Shown here: one piece after another, positions 9,354 to 17,595 of the stretch
How positions within the stretch are numbered: the first letter of the stretch is position 1
How the letters are laid out: the number at the start of each line of letters is the position of its first letter
From: Stenotrophomonas bentonitica
GTDB taxonomy: Bacteria > Pseudomonadota > Gammaproteobacteria > Xanthomonadales > Xanthomonadaceae
NCBI RefSeq assembly: GCF_002887735.1
Contig: NZ_PKQP01000001.1
Span: 1 to 64,000, forward strand
Length of the DNA stretch: 64,000 nt
Reading direction: 5' to 3'
The notes under the pieces: model-generated
What the model was told of the DNA's origin: nothing
What the model saw: the letters and a program-made list of their open reading frames with translations, nothing else
The model's database searches: none
Translations under genes and position numbers: made by a program

Positions 9354-9962
9354 ATGACACTACTTCACATCGACGCCAGCATCCTGAACGATCAGTCGGT
9401 CAGTCGGCAGCTCTCAGCCGCAGTGGTCAAGCAGCTAACCGACGCGCAACCCAATGTCCAGGTCGTTCGTACCGACCTTGCCGCACGGCCGATTGGGCAC
9501 TTGTCTGCTCCGGAGTTCCTGGCGTTTCAGGGTGTTGAGGCTCAGAACGAAACCGACAAACAGCAGATTGCGCGTAACGATCAGATCCTAGGCGACTTCC
9601 TTGCTGCCGACGTCGTTGTCGTCGGTGCGCCCATGTACAACTTCTCACTGCCCACCCAGCTCAAAGCATGGCTCGACCGCATTGCGGTCGTAGGAAAAAC
9701 ATTCCGGTATACAGCCACAGGTGTAGAGGGTCTCGCCGGGGGCAAGCGCGTCATCGTAGCGTCCACGCGCGGCGGACTTTATGGCGAAGGCACGCCCGCT
9801 GCCTTCCTCGACCATCAGGAAACCTACCTGCGCGGATTTTTTGGTTTCCTCGGCATTATCGACATTACCTTCATTCGTGCGGAAGGTCTGGCAATGGGAG
9901 ACGACAGCCGTAAAGCGGCCGTCGATTTGGCTGTTGTAGAAATCGAGAAGCTTTCGGCTTAG
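9354..9962 (+). CDS. azoR: FMN-dependent NADH-azoreductase
   Basis: A 202-residue flavodoxin-fold quinone/azo reductase of the AzoR family, which transfers two electrons from NADH through FMN to quinones or azo dyes as a homodimer. Visible motifs are the N-terminal LLHIDASILNDQSVSRQLS phosphate-binding loop, VVVVGAPMYNFSLPTQLKAWLDR and VIVASTRGGLY. A GGAG lies 8 bases before the ATG. A close paralogue (39935-40516) sits just beyond the island boundary but is paired with a LysR regulator instead of HxlR. It is followed at 30 bases by DoxX and then pirin, consistent with a quinone/redox stress operon. Confidence 0.92.
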   Translation: MTLLHIDASILNDQSVSRQLSAAVVKQLTDAQPNVQVVRTDLAARPIGHLSAPEFLAFQGVEAQNETDKQQIARNDQILGDFLAADVVVVGAPMYNFSLPTQLKAWLDRIAVVGKTFRYTATGVEGLAGGKRVIVASTRGGLYGEGTPAAFLDHQETYLRGFFGFLGIIDITFIRAEGLAMGDDSRKAAVDLAVVEIEKLSA

Positions 9963-9991
9963 CACTCCAATACCACAAGAGAATCCATAAC

Positions 9992-10396
9992 ATGAGCACG
10001 ACGTCTTCAGTTTCACCGGCCCCACGAGGCCGAGGCAGCAACGTTCTTTCCTGGACACTGCGAGTTCTGGCTGCCGCCGCATTCTTGGCCGCTGGCGGAG
10101 CCAAGCTCGCGGGCGTACCGATGATGGTAGAAATTTTTCAACAGATCGGTGTCGGCCAATGGTTCAGGGTGGTCACCGGCGCGGTCGAAGTAATCGGTGC
10201 GGTGGCCATTCTGGTGCCCGCCTCCGCCGCCTTCGGGGGACTGCTTCTCGCCGTTACGATGTTCTTCGCCGCACTCACCCACCTTTTCGTCATTGGTGGA
10301 AGCCCCCTTCCCGCAATAATCTTGCTCCTCATCACCGCGACGGTCTCGTGGCTGCATCGCAGCAGCTTGTCCGCCGCCTTCAGGCGCGCCGGTTGA
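9992..10396 (+). CDS. DoxX family membrane protein
   Basis: A 134-residue protein with about four hydrophobic helices: LRVLAAAAFLAAGGAKLAG, FRVVTGAVEVIGAVAILVP, FGGLLLAVTMFFAALTHLFV and AIILLLITATVSWL. The arrangement and the AGGAKLAG segment are typical of DoxX/DoxD-like integral membrane proteins. It lies 30 bases after azoR and 100 bases before the pirin gene on the same strand, so co-expression is likely. DoxX-like proteins are linked to redox handling at the membrane, but the activity of this subgroup is unproven. Confidence 0.88.
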   Translation: MSTTSSVSPAPRGRGSNVLSWTLRVLAAAAFLAAGGAKLAGVPMMVEIFQQIGVGQWFRVVTGAVEVIGAVAILVPASAAFGGLLLAVTMFFAALTHLFVIGGSPLPAIILLLITATVSWLHRSSLSAAFRRAG

Positions 10397-10497
10397 GTTC
10401 GCCTGCGCCAAGACCAGCGCGGGCGCAGAGACGGACTGCCGCGCAGGCCCGCGCGTCCTCTTAAGACCACGCTAACAAACACAAGAGATCTGTACAG

Positions 10498-11406
10498 ATG
10501 AATGCCCTACCCTCACCGGTCCCCGTCCCTTGCTCACGGCATATCACCCATCGCACCCGAGGTCACGGCCACGGTCCGATCACGCGCTTGATGAGTCCAT
10601 CTGACCTCGGCCAGGCGATCAAGCCATTCGTTTTCTTAGACATATTCGACGCTGATAGACACACGGTGCAGACGATGGCGGGCATGCCTCTACATCCGCA
10701 CTCTGGCATTGCCACCGTGACGGTGCCTGTCGAAGGCGCCTTCCGCTACGAAGATCCGGATAGCGGCACGTCCGGCACGCTCGGCTATGGCGCCGTGGAG
10801 TGGGCGCAGGCCGGTGGCGGGATGTGGCACGGCCAAGAGCTTTCGGCTGCGGATGTGCCGCGTATTCAGGGATTTCAGCTTTGGCTGGCCCTGCCTGCCG
10901 AGCTCGAGAACGGCGAATCCGAAAGCCGCTACATCGAGGCACAGCACATGCGCCAAGCGGGACCCGCCCATGTCATCGTCGGCAGCCACGAAGGCGTAAA
11001 AAGTCCGGTGCCTGCGCCAGAGGGCATCACCTATTTGCTCGTCACGCTCAAATCCGGTGAGCGCTGGACCTATCAGCCGCCGACCGGTTACACCGTCGGC
11101 TGGCTGGCGCTCGCCAAAGGCAAGCTCAACGCCGGTGCCGACACACTCGTGAGCGGAGGTGAAATGGTGGTATTCGAACAGGGCGAGATCCCGATAACCC
11201 TTGAAGCCGCCAGCGATGCAGACGCCGTGTTCGTGCTGGGGTCGGCAGTGCCGCATCCGCACCCGCTACATCTCGGCTATTACTCGGTGCATACCTCCGC
11301 CCAGGCCTTGGAAGCGGGAGAACGTCGCATCGCCGAGCTGGGCAAGAAGCTCAAAGAACTCGGAAACCGACGCACCGCTTCTGGGACAATTCCCGTGCTT
11401 CGGTGA
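10498..11406 (+). CDS. Pirin family protein (possible quercetinase)
   Basis: A 302-residue bicupin of the pirin family. The N-terminal cupin contains the metal-ligand segment MPLHPHSGIATVTVPVEGAFRYED. Next come GGGMWHGQELS and IQGFQLWLALPAELE, both characteristic of pirin. The C-terminal cupin ends with GSAVPHPHPLHLGYYSVHTS. Bacterial pirins are iron-dependent proteins, some with quercetin 2,3-dioxygenase activity and others regulatory. The position behind azoR and doxX suggests a role in detoxifying or sensing phenolic or quinone compounds. Confidence 0.9.
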   Translation: MNALPSPVPVPCSRHITHRTRGHGHGPITRLMSPSDLGQAIKPFVFLDIFDADRHTVQTMAGMPLHPHSGIATVTVPVEGAFRYEDPDSGTSGTLGYGAVEWAQAGGGMWHGQELSAADVPRIQGFQLWLALPAELENGESESRYIEAQHMRQAGPAHVIVGSHEGVKSPVPAPEGITYLLVTLKSGERWTYQPPTGYTVGWLALAKGKLNAGADTLVSGGEMVVFEQGEIPITLEAASDADAVFVLGSAVPHPHPLHLGYYSVHTSAQALEAGERRIAELGKKLKELGNRRTASGTIPVLR

Positions 11407-11621
11407 TGTCCTCAACTGGAGTGAGCAATGCCCCGTATTTGGGCGTATCACCCTCTGCTTTACAGCCCATACTTGCCTCCGCGCTTCGCTGCTCAATCGG
11501 GCGGAGCTGTGGACAGTTGACCCCGGATGCAGCGCACTTATAGTGGGACCAACGGACATCTGGCGTCATGGCCTTTAAAGCTTGGCACAGCGCAGCCCAA
11601 CGTCAGAGGAGAGCATCATTC

Positions 11622-13250
11622 ATGGATAGCCAAGACGACGTTGGAGAGCCAATCAGTGCGGAGCCTCGCTCGGAGGCTGGCGCTGACGCATCGTTACGAC
11701 TGGCGGAAGGCAACCCTGAGGCCAGATGGAAGTGGGCCTCGAAACTAGTGCTAAAGCTGCGCTGGCAGGCCTACTGGTTCGCTCCGAATCTTCTGGCTGG
11801 CCTCGACGGAGACGACAAAGCCAGCAAAGCTGCGCGGGACGAGGAGCGAAACAGAGAATCCCGCGTGCCTCAAGACCAAGCCCTGGAAAGCCGAATGGCT
11901 TGGGGTGTCGAACTTTACGGGCCAGGAGAGATCGACACCCTCTACGAATCCCTTGACTCTCTGGGATGGTCTGGGATCGGCGGGAGTAGCGCCGAAGGCG
12001 ATGCGGCATCAAGCGTTCGAAGAATGCGGTCGAAAGGCGGCGGGGCGTGGTTGAACCTGGGCTATGTGTTTCGGCGAGGCTCACGCAAGCGATCCTTCCT
12101 TTCAAAGAACTTCACACATCTGCCCGATGACGTAGAGTCGTTAAAGGTCAACGTTTTTCAGATTACCGACTCCATGACGGCGGTGCTGATCGGGTTCTCC
12201 CTCAGTGGAAGCCTCGTCGAAGCTTACGCGCGCGAACTCAACAGGGACCGCTCGACCTATTACCAGCGCAAGACGAAGCCAAAGTCTATTGAATGGGTGG
12301 GCCCCCTGAATCAGAAGGAAGCAGCGATCGCCCGTAGACGGACGCACCTTCGATCAATGGTGGGTCAGTGGTTCGCAGATCATCTTCCCGGCTTCTTCTC
12401 TGGCCTTCAGCAGCCCTCCTCGTTCCCCACTATGGAGTTGGTTGCCGCTAACAGCTCGGCCTTCGTGGCGCTGGGGCAGTCGATGCCTCACTTTGAGAAT
12501 TGGCGGCGACTTCTCATCAATGTCAGAAGGGATGAGGTTTTGACCGAAGAAGAGCGGCCGGCACTTAAACTCGCCTTTTTTGACAGCCGCGAGATGGATC
12601 AAGGCTTGCATATCTTCGCTTCGGTCGACACCACTCTCTACGACAATGCTCCTCTAGACGGTGCAGAGGCTCCTTCTCGGAGGAAGCCTACAATGCATTG
12701 CCACGATGTCGCTGGTGGCGTTTTGGTTCACAGCGCGACCCTTCAATACTTGAAGGAGCACATGAAGGACATCCATCGCACACGAGAGCGAATGAAGGAA
12801 GCTCGCAGTGGTAGGCGGAGCACCTCGCGAACGATCAGTGAGATCACACAGTTCTTTGATCGGAATATTGGCCTACCCGCGGTTACCCGTGACCTTGCAA
12901 GGCACTCAAAGCACGTGCATTGGTATCGCCATGACTGCGGGCGCTTTTCAGCGAAATCTTGGCAGGGCGATAAGACCTATTTCTTCTTTGAGTCCATCCA
13001 AAAAAGGTTGCAGTCGCTCTCCGCGCAATTGACAGACGAAGAGGCCGCCATCCGGAGTCATTTCGAGCAGCTCACCAGCATCCTCAGCGTCCGAGAGAGC
13101 ATCAAGGCACAGCGGAGAATGGAAGTTCTCACTGTATCGGCGCTTGTTGTTGCGGTTGGGTCGCTGGTCGTAGCACTTCCAAAATGGGACAGTATTGCTA
13201 AGACGTTGCAGGATGCTTGGCAGGCATTGATGGCGCTCGCTTCTCACTAG
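11622..13250 (+). CDS. Unrecognised 542-residue protein with a C-terminal membrane segment
   Basis: I do not recognise this family. ATG 11622 has AGAGGAGAG before it and is preferred over the in-frame ATG 11568. The first 60 residues are acidic and probably disordered. A long soluble domain (about 60-400) follows, with no known catalytic motif visible. Next is a segment strongly predicted to be helical and coiled (about 430-498, YFFFESIQKRLQSLSAQL...LSVRESIKAQRR), then one hydrophobic helix (about 499-520, VLTVSALVVAVGSLVVAL) and a short tail. Soluble domain plus long helix plus C-terminal membrane helix recalls CorA-type architecture, but the GMN motif is absent and only one membrane helix is seen. 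It stands alone in the island between pirin and decayed genes. Confidence 0.7.
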   Translation: MDSQDDVGEPISAEPRSEAGADASLRLAEGNPEARWKWASKLVLKLRWQAYWFAPNLLAGLDGDDKASKAARDEERNRESRVPQDQALESRMAWGVELYGPGEIDTLYESLDSLGWSGIGGSSAEGDAASSVRRMRSKGGGAWLNLGYVFRRGSRKRSFLSKNFTHLPDDVESLKVNVFQITDSMTAVLIGFSLSGSLVEAYARELNRDRSTYYQRKTKPKSIEWVGPLNQKEAAIARRRTHLRSMVGQWFADHLPGFFSGLQQPSSFPTMELVAANSSAFVALGQSMPHFENWRRLLINVRRDEVLTEEERPALKLAFFDSREMDQGLHIFASVDTTLYDNAPLDGAEAPSRRKPTMHCHDVAGGVLVHSATLQYLKEHMKDIHRTRERMKEARSGRRSTSRTISEITQFFDRNIGLPAVTRDLARHSKHVHWYRHDCGRFSAKSWQGDKTYFFFESIQKRLQSLSAQLTDEEAAIRSHFEQLTSILSVRESIKAQRRMEVLTVSALVVAVGSLVVALPKWDSIAKTLQDAWQALMALASH

Positions 13251-13368
13251 CGGCACACCCCGCAAGGGCGCCGACACCAGACGCCATTATGGTTAGCAAA
13301 AACGTTAGCCGGCCTTGTCTCGCTGCCACAGAACGTCAATGCCCGGCCTCGTAACGGGGTAGCGCCTT

Positions 13369-13542
13369 TCACTTCTGGCAGTCACGGTTTGGCGCGAACT
13401 TGCTTGCGAACTCAAAGTCGGAATTGACGATTTCGGCATGACCAATGGTTGCCGCTGCGAGCGTTGCTTTCTGGCCAAAGTCGCGTAGCGCATGGCCCAT
13501 TTTGACAATCGCCCAGAGCAGGCTGCCCACGAGACTGTCATG
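13369..13542 (-). pseudogene. Remnant of an ankyrin-repeat gene
   Basis: Read on the minus strand, 13542 to 13372 gives about 57 residues including SLLWAIVKMG, LRDFGQKAT, GHAEIVNS and FEFASKFA, then TGA. This lines up with a stretch of the intact ankyrin protein at 34687-35769 (TLLWAIVRTG, PRDFGQEAL, GHAEVVKS, LEFAHKTA). No start codon, ribosome site or further repeats flank it, so this is a fragment of a related gene. It shows that this ankyrin family was once represented elsewhere in the accessory region. Confidence 0.7.
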
Positions 13543-13836
13543 CCACCCCGCTCCTACTGAATCGGCAACTCACGCGCAGAGTGGATACGAGGCATTAACG
13601 GGTTCACGTGTGCATTGAAGCCACCAAAGGGGCTCTCGGATGAAGCGGCACCCCTGAGTGGCTCGCCGAACCCCGCCCCGACCCAACTCTATGACAAATC
13701 AGTTACTGACGAGCGGCACCCTGGACGTCAGACATCTGCCTTCGGTGACCTCGCCCACCGCTGTGGCACAGCATGATTTGCAGTAACGGCAAATGTTGCG
13801 ATTTGACAGAGGCTCTTCTCCCGCTATGTTGGGCCC

Positions 13837-14121
13837 ATGACAAAATCAAGCCCCCTCCCACCCCACTTTATCCCCTGCGACCTGCCTTTGACACCGAGTG
13901 AATCCCATGCCCGTCGATGCATTGTCCAGTCGGTGGTCGGTCAGGTAACGCGCGACGGAGGAAAAGTGCCGCAACCCCTACTTGTCCTATTAGAACGGTA
14001 TGTCAAAGGGGAGCTCGAATTTGTTTCGTCCCGAGACACAAGTAGAGCGCCACAGAAGGTAGCAGCCCGCCCGAACTGCAACGCTCTCTCCGGAGCCAAA
14101 GCTCCTTCCAGACAAAGCTAA
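13837..14121 (+). CDS. Small hypothetical protein, probably damaged
   Basis: A 94-residue frame from ATG 13837. The first 60 residues look protein-like (CDLPLTPSESHARRCIVQS, VVGQVTRDGGKVPQPLLVLLERYVKGELEF), including a helix-rich segment. The last 30 are low-complexity Ser/Ala/Arg and may be out of the original frame. No strong ribosome site is visible. It sits between two gene remnants, so a partly decayed gene is likely. I cannot assign a family. Confidence 0.4.
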   Translation: MTKSSPLPPHFIPCDLPLTPSESHARRCIVQSVVGQVTRDGGKVPQPLLVLLERYVKGELEFVSSRDTSRAPQKVAARPNCNALSGAKAPSRQS

Positions 14122-14208
14122 ATGCCTCGCTTGAACCTCAACGGCATACGTTGATCGGTCGGCGCTACGTCGGCTCAAGCGAGTCCCTTCGCGCTTGTCA
14201 GCAGTGGA

Positions 14209-14611
14209 TTCGACGCCGCCGTGCATTTAGGGCAGCCGGCTTGGGCGGGTATGCGGACCTAACCGCTTGCGGGAAGTTCCGGTGCCCGTGTGCTACCCCG
14301 CCCTGATCAAGGATGCACATCTCACCATATCGCTGGAGACGCTGCCGCGCCATCACCGGCGACAGAGCCCGGAGGCCTGACAGCGCTATGCCAAAGAGAC
14401 GGGCATATTCCTCTCCCATCCAGCGGTAGGTGCACGCTACGACCTTCATGCGATGTTGATTGAAGCAGCGCTCGCAGGCCTCGGGGTCGCCTTGGTGCCA
14501 CGCCTCTATGTGGAGACAGAGCTGGCGCAAGGTCGACTCGTTGCACCATGGTCGCAAGGCAAGGCAGTGTCGAAGACGTTCTGCCTGGTGCTGGCCGAAC
14601 TATCGGTTTGA
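14209..14611 (+). pseudogene. Decayed LysR-family regulator (effector-domain remnant)
   Basis: Three plus-strand pieces assemble into a LysR effector domain. FDAAVHLGQPAWAG starts at 14209 and reaches a stop near 14262. In a different frame, EVPVPVCYPALIKDAHLTISLETLP runs to an in-frame TGA at 14378. After that stop, the same frame continues with GARYDLHAMLIEAALAGLGVALVPRLYVETELAQGRLVAPW to TGA 14609. This order and these motifs match the GcvA-like LysR C-terminal domain. At least one frameshift and one internal stop are needed, and no helix-turn-helix is present, so it is not functional. Confidence 0.75.
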
Positions 14612-14760
14612 CTGCTCAAAAGCTTGGACGTGATGCGTCCCCCCACCACAAACGCACCGTTCACGCTTCTCATTCACATCCTTGCCAATAGGATAGGGAA
14701 CAAGGCCACTTGGGGGATATTTCTCAAAATGAGGCACAAACTGTTTTTGCAGAGGAACAA

Positions 14761-15186
14761 ATGAGTAAGAAGACCTTTGGACATTTCGCAGCCGTTACCG
14801 CACGCGCCTCCGGCAGCCTGGGGGCGTTTGTTGTAGCCTTGGGCGTGGTGGTGGTCTGGGCGGGAAGCGGGCCGTTGTTCAAGTTCAACGACACTTGGCA
14901 ACTGGTCATCAACACCGGCACTACGATCGTAACTTTCCTGATGGTGTTCTTGATCCAGCACACCCAAAACGGGGACACGGCGGCGCTCCACATCAAGCTC
15001 GATGAGCTGATTCGTGTGACCAAGGATGCGAACCAAGAGCTGCTCAACCTGGAATCTATGGATCCGGCCCAACTTGAGGAGATCCGGCAGCGATACGAGT
15101 CGTTGGCGAAGACGGCTGCCGGCATCAAGTCGAAGAAGGAACGCTGCATGCCGTGCCAACCAGACGCCCTCACCGACCCTGAATGA
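14761..15186 (+). CDS. Low-affinity iron permease family membrane protein
   Basis: A 141-residue protein resembling the bacterial low-affinity iron permease (Fet4-like) family: [76 protein letters not shown], and a charged cytoplasmic C-terminus. Two membrane helices are evident. The family name comes from yeast Fet4; direct transport by the short bacterial forms is not well shown. ATG 14761 follows AGAGGAACAA and gives the usual length, whereas the upstream in-frame start at 14710 lacks a ribosome site. It opens the stress-gene block. Confidence 0.85.
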   Translation: MSKKTFGHFAAVTARASGSLGAFVVALGVVVVWAGSGPLFKFNDTWQLVINTGTTIVTFLMVFLIQHTQNGDTAALHIKLDELIRVTKDANQELLNLESMDPAQLEEIRQRYESLAKTAAGIKSKKERCMPCQPDALTDPE

Positions 15187-15255
15187 TTTAGCGAAGGTCT
15201 TGATTGGTCCGGCCTGCCAGGGGATGCGTGAAGGGCCTCCAGAGGAAGATCACCC

Positions 15256-15734
15256 GTGCCCTCAGACCAACACGTTCCGCCCTACTGCGACCCATGTCCG
15301 GCCGTCCATGGTTGCCTTCTGGTTCTCGAAGACGACGATGTGCTTGGGCCCCTGGTTAAAGACGTTCTCACCATGGCCGGCTACGACGTCTTCCTCGCCG
15401 GCACCCGCTGGGAAGCCTTGAACCACCTAACCGCCTCGCCGATAGCCGCCACCGTCTTGGACTGGTCCACGCCGGCGGTGGCTCGGTGCCGGTGGCCGAT
15501 TACCTGCTCGCCCACCGGATGCCCTACGCGATTGCATCGGTGGCGGCCGCGCACCACCTACTCCCCGGCCGCGACCAGTGGGCGCCCTTCCGGCCCAAGC
15601 CCTATACGATCACCGACCCTATCAATGCGGTAGAGGCGAGCCGAGCTTCCGAAGTTCCCGCCGAGCGCCCCCTCCTCCCCCTAGAACACCGCGTTTGCCC
15701 GGCGATCCCAGGGACCTGGGGCAACCTTAGTTAA
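15256..15734 (+). pseudogene. Frameshifted single-domain response regulator
   Basis: The first frame (GTG 15256) encodes a receiver-domain start: LLVLEDDDVLGPLVKDVLTMAGYDVFLAG, then ATVLDWSTPA with the phospho-acceptor Asp. Near 15470-15485 homology passes to another frame: VPVADYLLAHRMPYAIASVAAAHHLLPG, then FRPKPYTI, which holds the conserved Lys. A one-base frameshift therefore separates the Asp and Lys of one receiver. The intact architecture is the same as the response regulator at 26426-26800 (PVADxLxxRxxPF). Sequencing error cannot be excluded. Confidence 0.7.
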
Positions 15735-15823
15735 GGAAGCCTCAAGGTCAGAGGGCCTGCCTTCACGTGTCTTGGGCGAGGCTGGCGGCAAGGTATTGGC
15801 TCACCACAGCAGAGGACCGATAG

Positions 15824-16321
15824 ATGGCAATCAAAACCCTCGAAGAGCTGTTTGTTCACGAGCTTTCTGACATTTACAGCGCTGAAAAGCAGCTCACCAA
15901 AGCGCTGCCCCGCTTGGCCCGGGCAGCTGCGAACCCGGATCTCGCAGCTGCTTTCGAGACCCATCTGGAAGAGACACAGGGTCAAATCGAACGCATCGAT
16001 CAGGTCGTCGAAGTGCTGGGCATCCGCCTTAAGCGCATCAAGTGTGCGGCCATGGAGGGGTTGGTCGAGGAAGGCAAAGAAGTGATTGAGTCGGTTGAGA
16101 AGGGACCTGTGCGCGACGCCGCTCTGATCGGCGGCGCCCAAAAGGTGGAGCACTACGAGATCGCCTCTTATGGCACGATCGCGGCGCTCGCCAAGCAGCT
16201 CGGTTACAAGGACGCGTTGCCCTACCTCTTGGAAACGCTAGAGGAAGAAAAATCGACCGACGAAAAGCTCACCCTTCTCGCCGAACAGGGTGGCAATCAA
16301 AAGGCCGCAGCGGGCAAGTGA
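15824..16321 (+). CDS. YciE/YciF-type ferritin-like protein (DUF892)
   Basis: A 165-residue four-helix-bundle protein of the DUF892 family: FVHELSDIYSAEKQLTKALPRLARAA, FETHLEETQGQIERIDQVVEVLG, KVEHYEIASYGTIAALAKQLGY and LLETLEEEKSTDEKLTLLAEQGG. The regularly placed Glu and His residues match the ferritin-like di-metal motif. Family members are induced in the general stress response; their metal chemistry is little studied. A ribosome site (AGAGGA) precedes the ATG. A second, divergent copy lies at 25815-26324. A GC-rich hairpin follows the stop codon. Confidence 0.92.
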   Translation: MAIKTLEELFVHELSDIYSAEKQLTKALPRLARAAANPDLAAAFETHLEETQGQIERIDQVVEVLGIRLKRIKCAAMEGLVEEGKEVIESVEKGPVRDAALIGGAQKVEHYEIASYGTIAALAKQLGYKDALPYLLETLEEEKSTDEKLTLLAEQGGNQKAAAGK

Positions 16322-16330
16322 CCGAACTAC

Positions 16331-16352
16331 AGGCGGGCCCCCGGGCCCGCCT
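16331..16352 (+). terminator. GC-rich hairpin after the YciE-type gene
   Basis: AGGCGGGC pairs with GCCCGCCT around a short CCCCGG loop, 10 bases after the stop codon of the ferritin-like gene. There is no T-run, so it may weaken transcription or stabilise the transcript rather than be a classical terminator. Confidence 0.5.
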
Positions 16353-16370
16353 CTGACTTGGATAGGAAGC

Positions 16371-17009
16371 ATGTGGCGTCGAAACGGGTTATCCATCGTC
16401 CTGGTAGTGCTGACCGTGCTGTTCTTGAGCGCGCAGGCCGTGACCGGCTGGAACGTCCACAATGAGGAGCTGGCGCAGCATGGGCAAGCCGCCCTGGGCT
16501 TTGGGACCTACCTGACCACCGGGCATTTCAGCAGTGCGACCTTTGAGAACTGGGAGAGCGAGTTCCTTCAAATGGGGATGTATGTGCTGCTCACTGTCCG
16601 ACTGCGTCAACGCGGCTCGGCGGAGTCCCGCCCCCTCGACCCCAGCGAGGAAAAACCCAAACTCGACGCCGGCCCTGCCCCGTGGCCCGTCCGCCGAGGG
16701 GGGATGTGGAAGAAAATTTATGGTCATTCTCTCGCCATCGCCTTTCTAAGCCTGTTTGCGATCTCCTTTGCACTCCATGCCCTTGGCAGCTGGCGTGCGC
16801 GGTGCGACGAAGCGCGGCTGGAGAATCTGCCTGTCCCTGACTTCCTGGAGCATCTATTCAGCAGTGATTTTTGGTTCGAGTCGATGCAGAACTGGCAGAG
16901 TGAGTTCCTCGCCGTATTTGCCTTGGTGGTGCTGACCATTTTCCTGCGTCAGAAGGATTCGCCCCAGTCCAAGGCAGTCGAGGCTCCACACGCCCAGACG
17001 GGGGACTGA
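16371..17009 (+). CDS. DUF6766 family membrane protein
   Basis: About 212 residues from ATG 16371, which follows ATAGGAAGC; an upstream in-frame start overlaps the previous gene. Membrane helices lie at about 7-26 (LSIVLVVLTVLFLSAQAV), 58-75, around 125-145 (HSLAIAFLSLFAISFALHAL), and near the end (FLAVFALVVLTIFL). The repeated FENWESEFLQMG and SMQNWQSEFLAVFA segments are an internal duplication typical of DUF6766. Function is unknown; homologues recur in stress-gene clusters. The stop codon is one base from the next start, so it is co-translated with the isochorismatase-like gene. Confidence 0.85.
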   Translation: MWRRNGLSIVLVVLTVLFLSAQAVTGWNVHNEELAQHGQAALGFGTYLTTGHFSSATFENWESEFLQMGMYVLLTVRLRQRGSAESRPLDPSEEKPKLDAGPAPWPVRRGGMWKKIYGHSLAIAFLSLFAISFALHALGSWRARCDEARLENLPVPDFLEHLFSSDFWFESMQNWQSEFLAVFALVVLTIFLRQKDSPQSKAVEAPHAQTGD

Positions 17010-17010
17010 C

Positions 17011-17574
17011 ATGCCGCGCCCGGCCCTGCTCATCGTTGATCTTTTTTCGCGTTTCGACTTCCCAGACGGTCCACAACTCGCCTCACTCGCATTTAAGGCC
17101 GCAAAGAAAGCTCGGCGTATTCGGGATGCTTTTGATGAAAAACAATGGCCGGTGATCTATGCCAACGATAATTTCGGCGACTGGAAGTGCGGCTTCCAAC
17201 AGCTTGCTGAGGTTTGTCGCCACGAACCAGGTCCGCCTGGTGAAATCGCAAAGCTGCTTTTTCCCGGGCCGGACCACTACACGGTGCTCAAGCCGAAACA
17301 TTCGGCCTTCCTTGCCACGCCATTGGCCGTGCTTCTTGCAAAGCTGGACGTCAGCACGTTGGTGCTCACAGGGATGGCCTTGGACTCTTGCATCATCGCC
17401 ACTGCAATCGATGCCAACTCCCGAGAGTTCTCCACGGTGGTGGTGTCTGATGCTACGGCCTGCTTGCCGCAACGCAGGCCTTCGGCTCTGACGCTGCTGC
17501 GCTCCACTGGCGGAGTCGAAGTGCGCACGGCCCAAGCGCTTCTACGTTCGCTCGAGAGCGGACATGAACGGTGA
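17011..17574 (+). CDS. Isochorismatase-like cysteine hydrolase
   Basis: A 187-residue alpha/beta hydrolase of the isochorismatase superfamily. The catalytic triad is identifiable: Asp10 in LLIVDLFSRFD, Lys96 (or Lys94) in VLKPKHSAF, and nucleophile Cys127 in GMALDSCIIATAIDA. Members hydrolyse nicotinamide, N-carbamoyl compounds, isochorismate and similar substrates; nothing here specifies which. It begins one base after the DUF6766 stop and forms an operon with it. The C-terminus runs into the 5'-truncated GGDEF gene, a likely recombination joint. Confidence 0.85.
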   Translation: MPRPALLIVDLFSRFDFPDGPQLASLAFKAAKKARRIRDAFDEKQWPVIYANDNFGDWKCGFQQLAEVCRHEPGPPGEIAKLLFPGPDHYTVLKPKHSAFLATPLAVLLAKLDVSTLVLTGMALDSCIIATAIDANSREFSTVVVSDATACLPQRRPSALTLLRSTGGVEVRTAQALLRSLESGHER

Positions 17575-17595
17575 CAGGTAGGTCGGACGTTCCAT

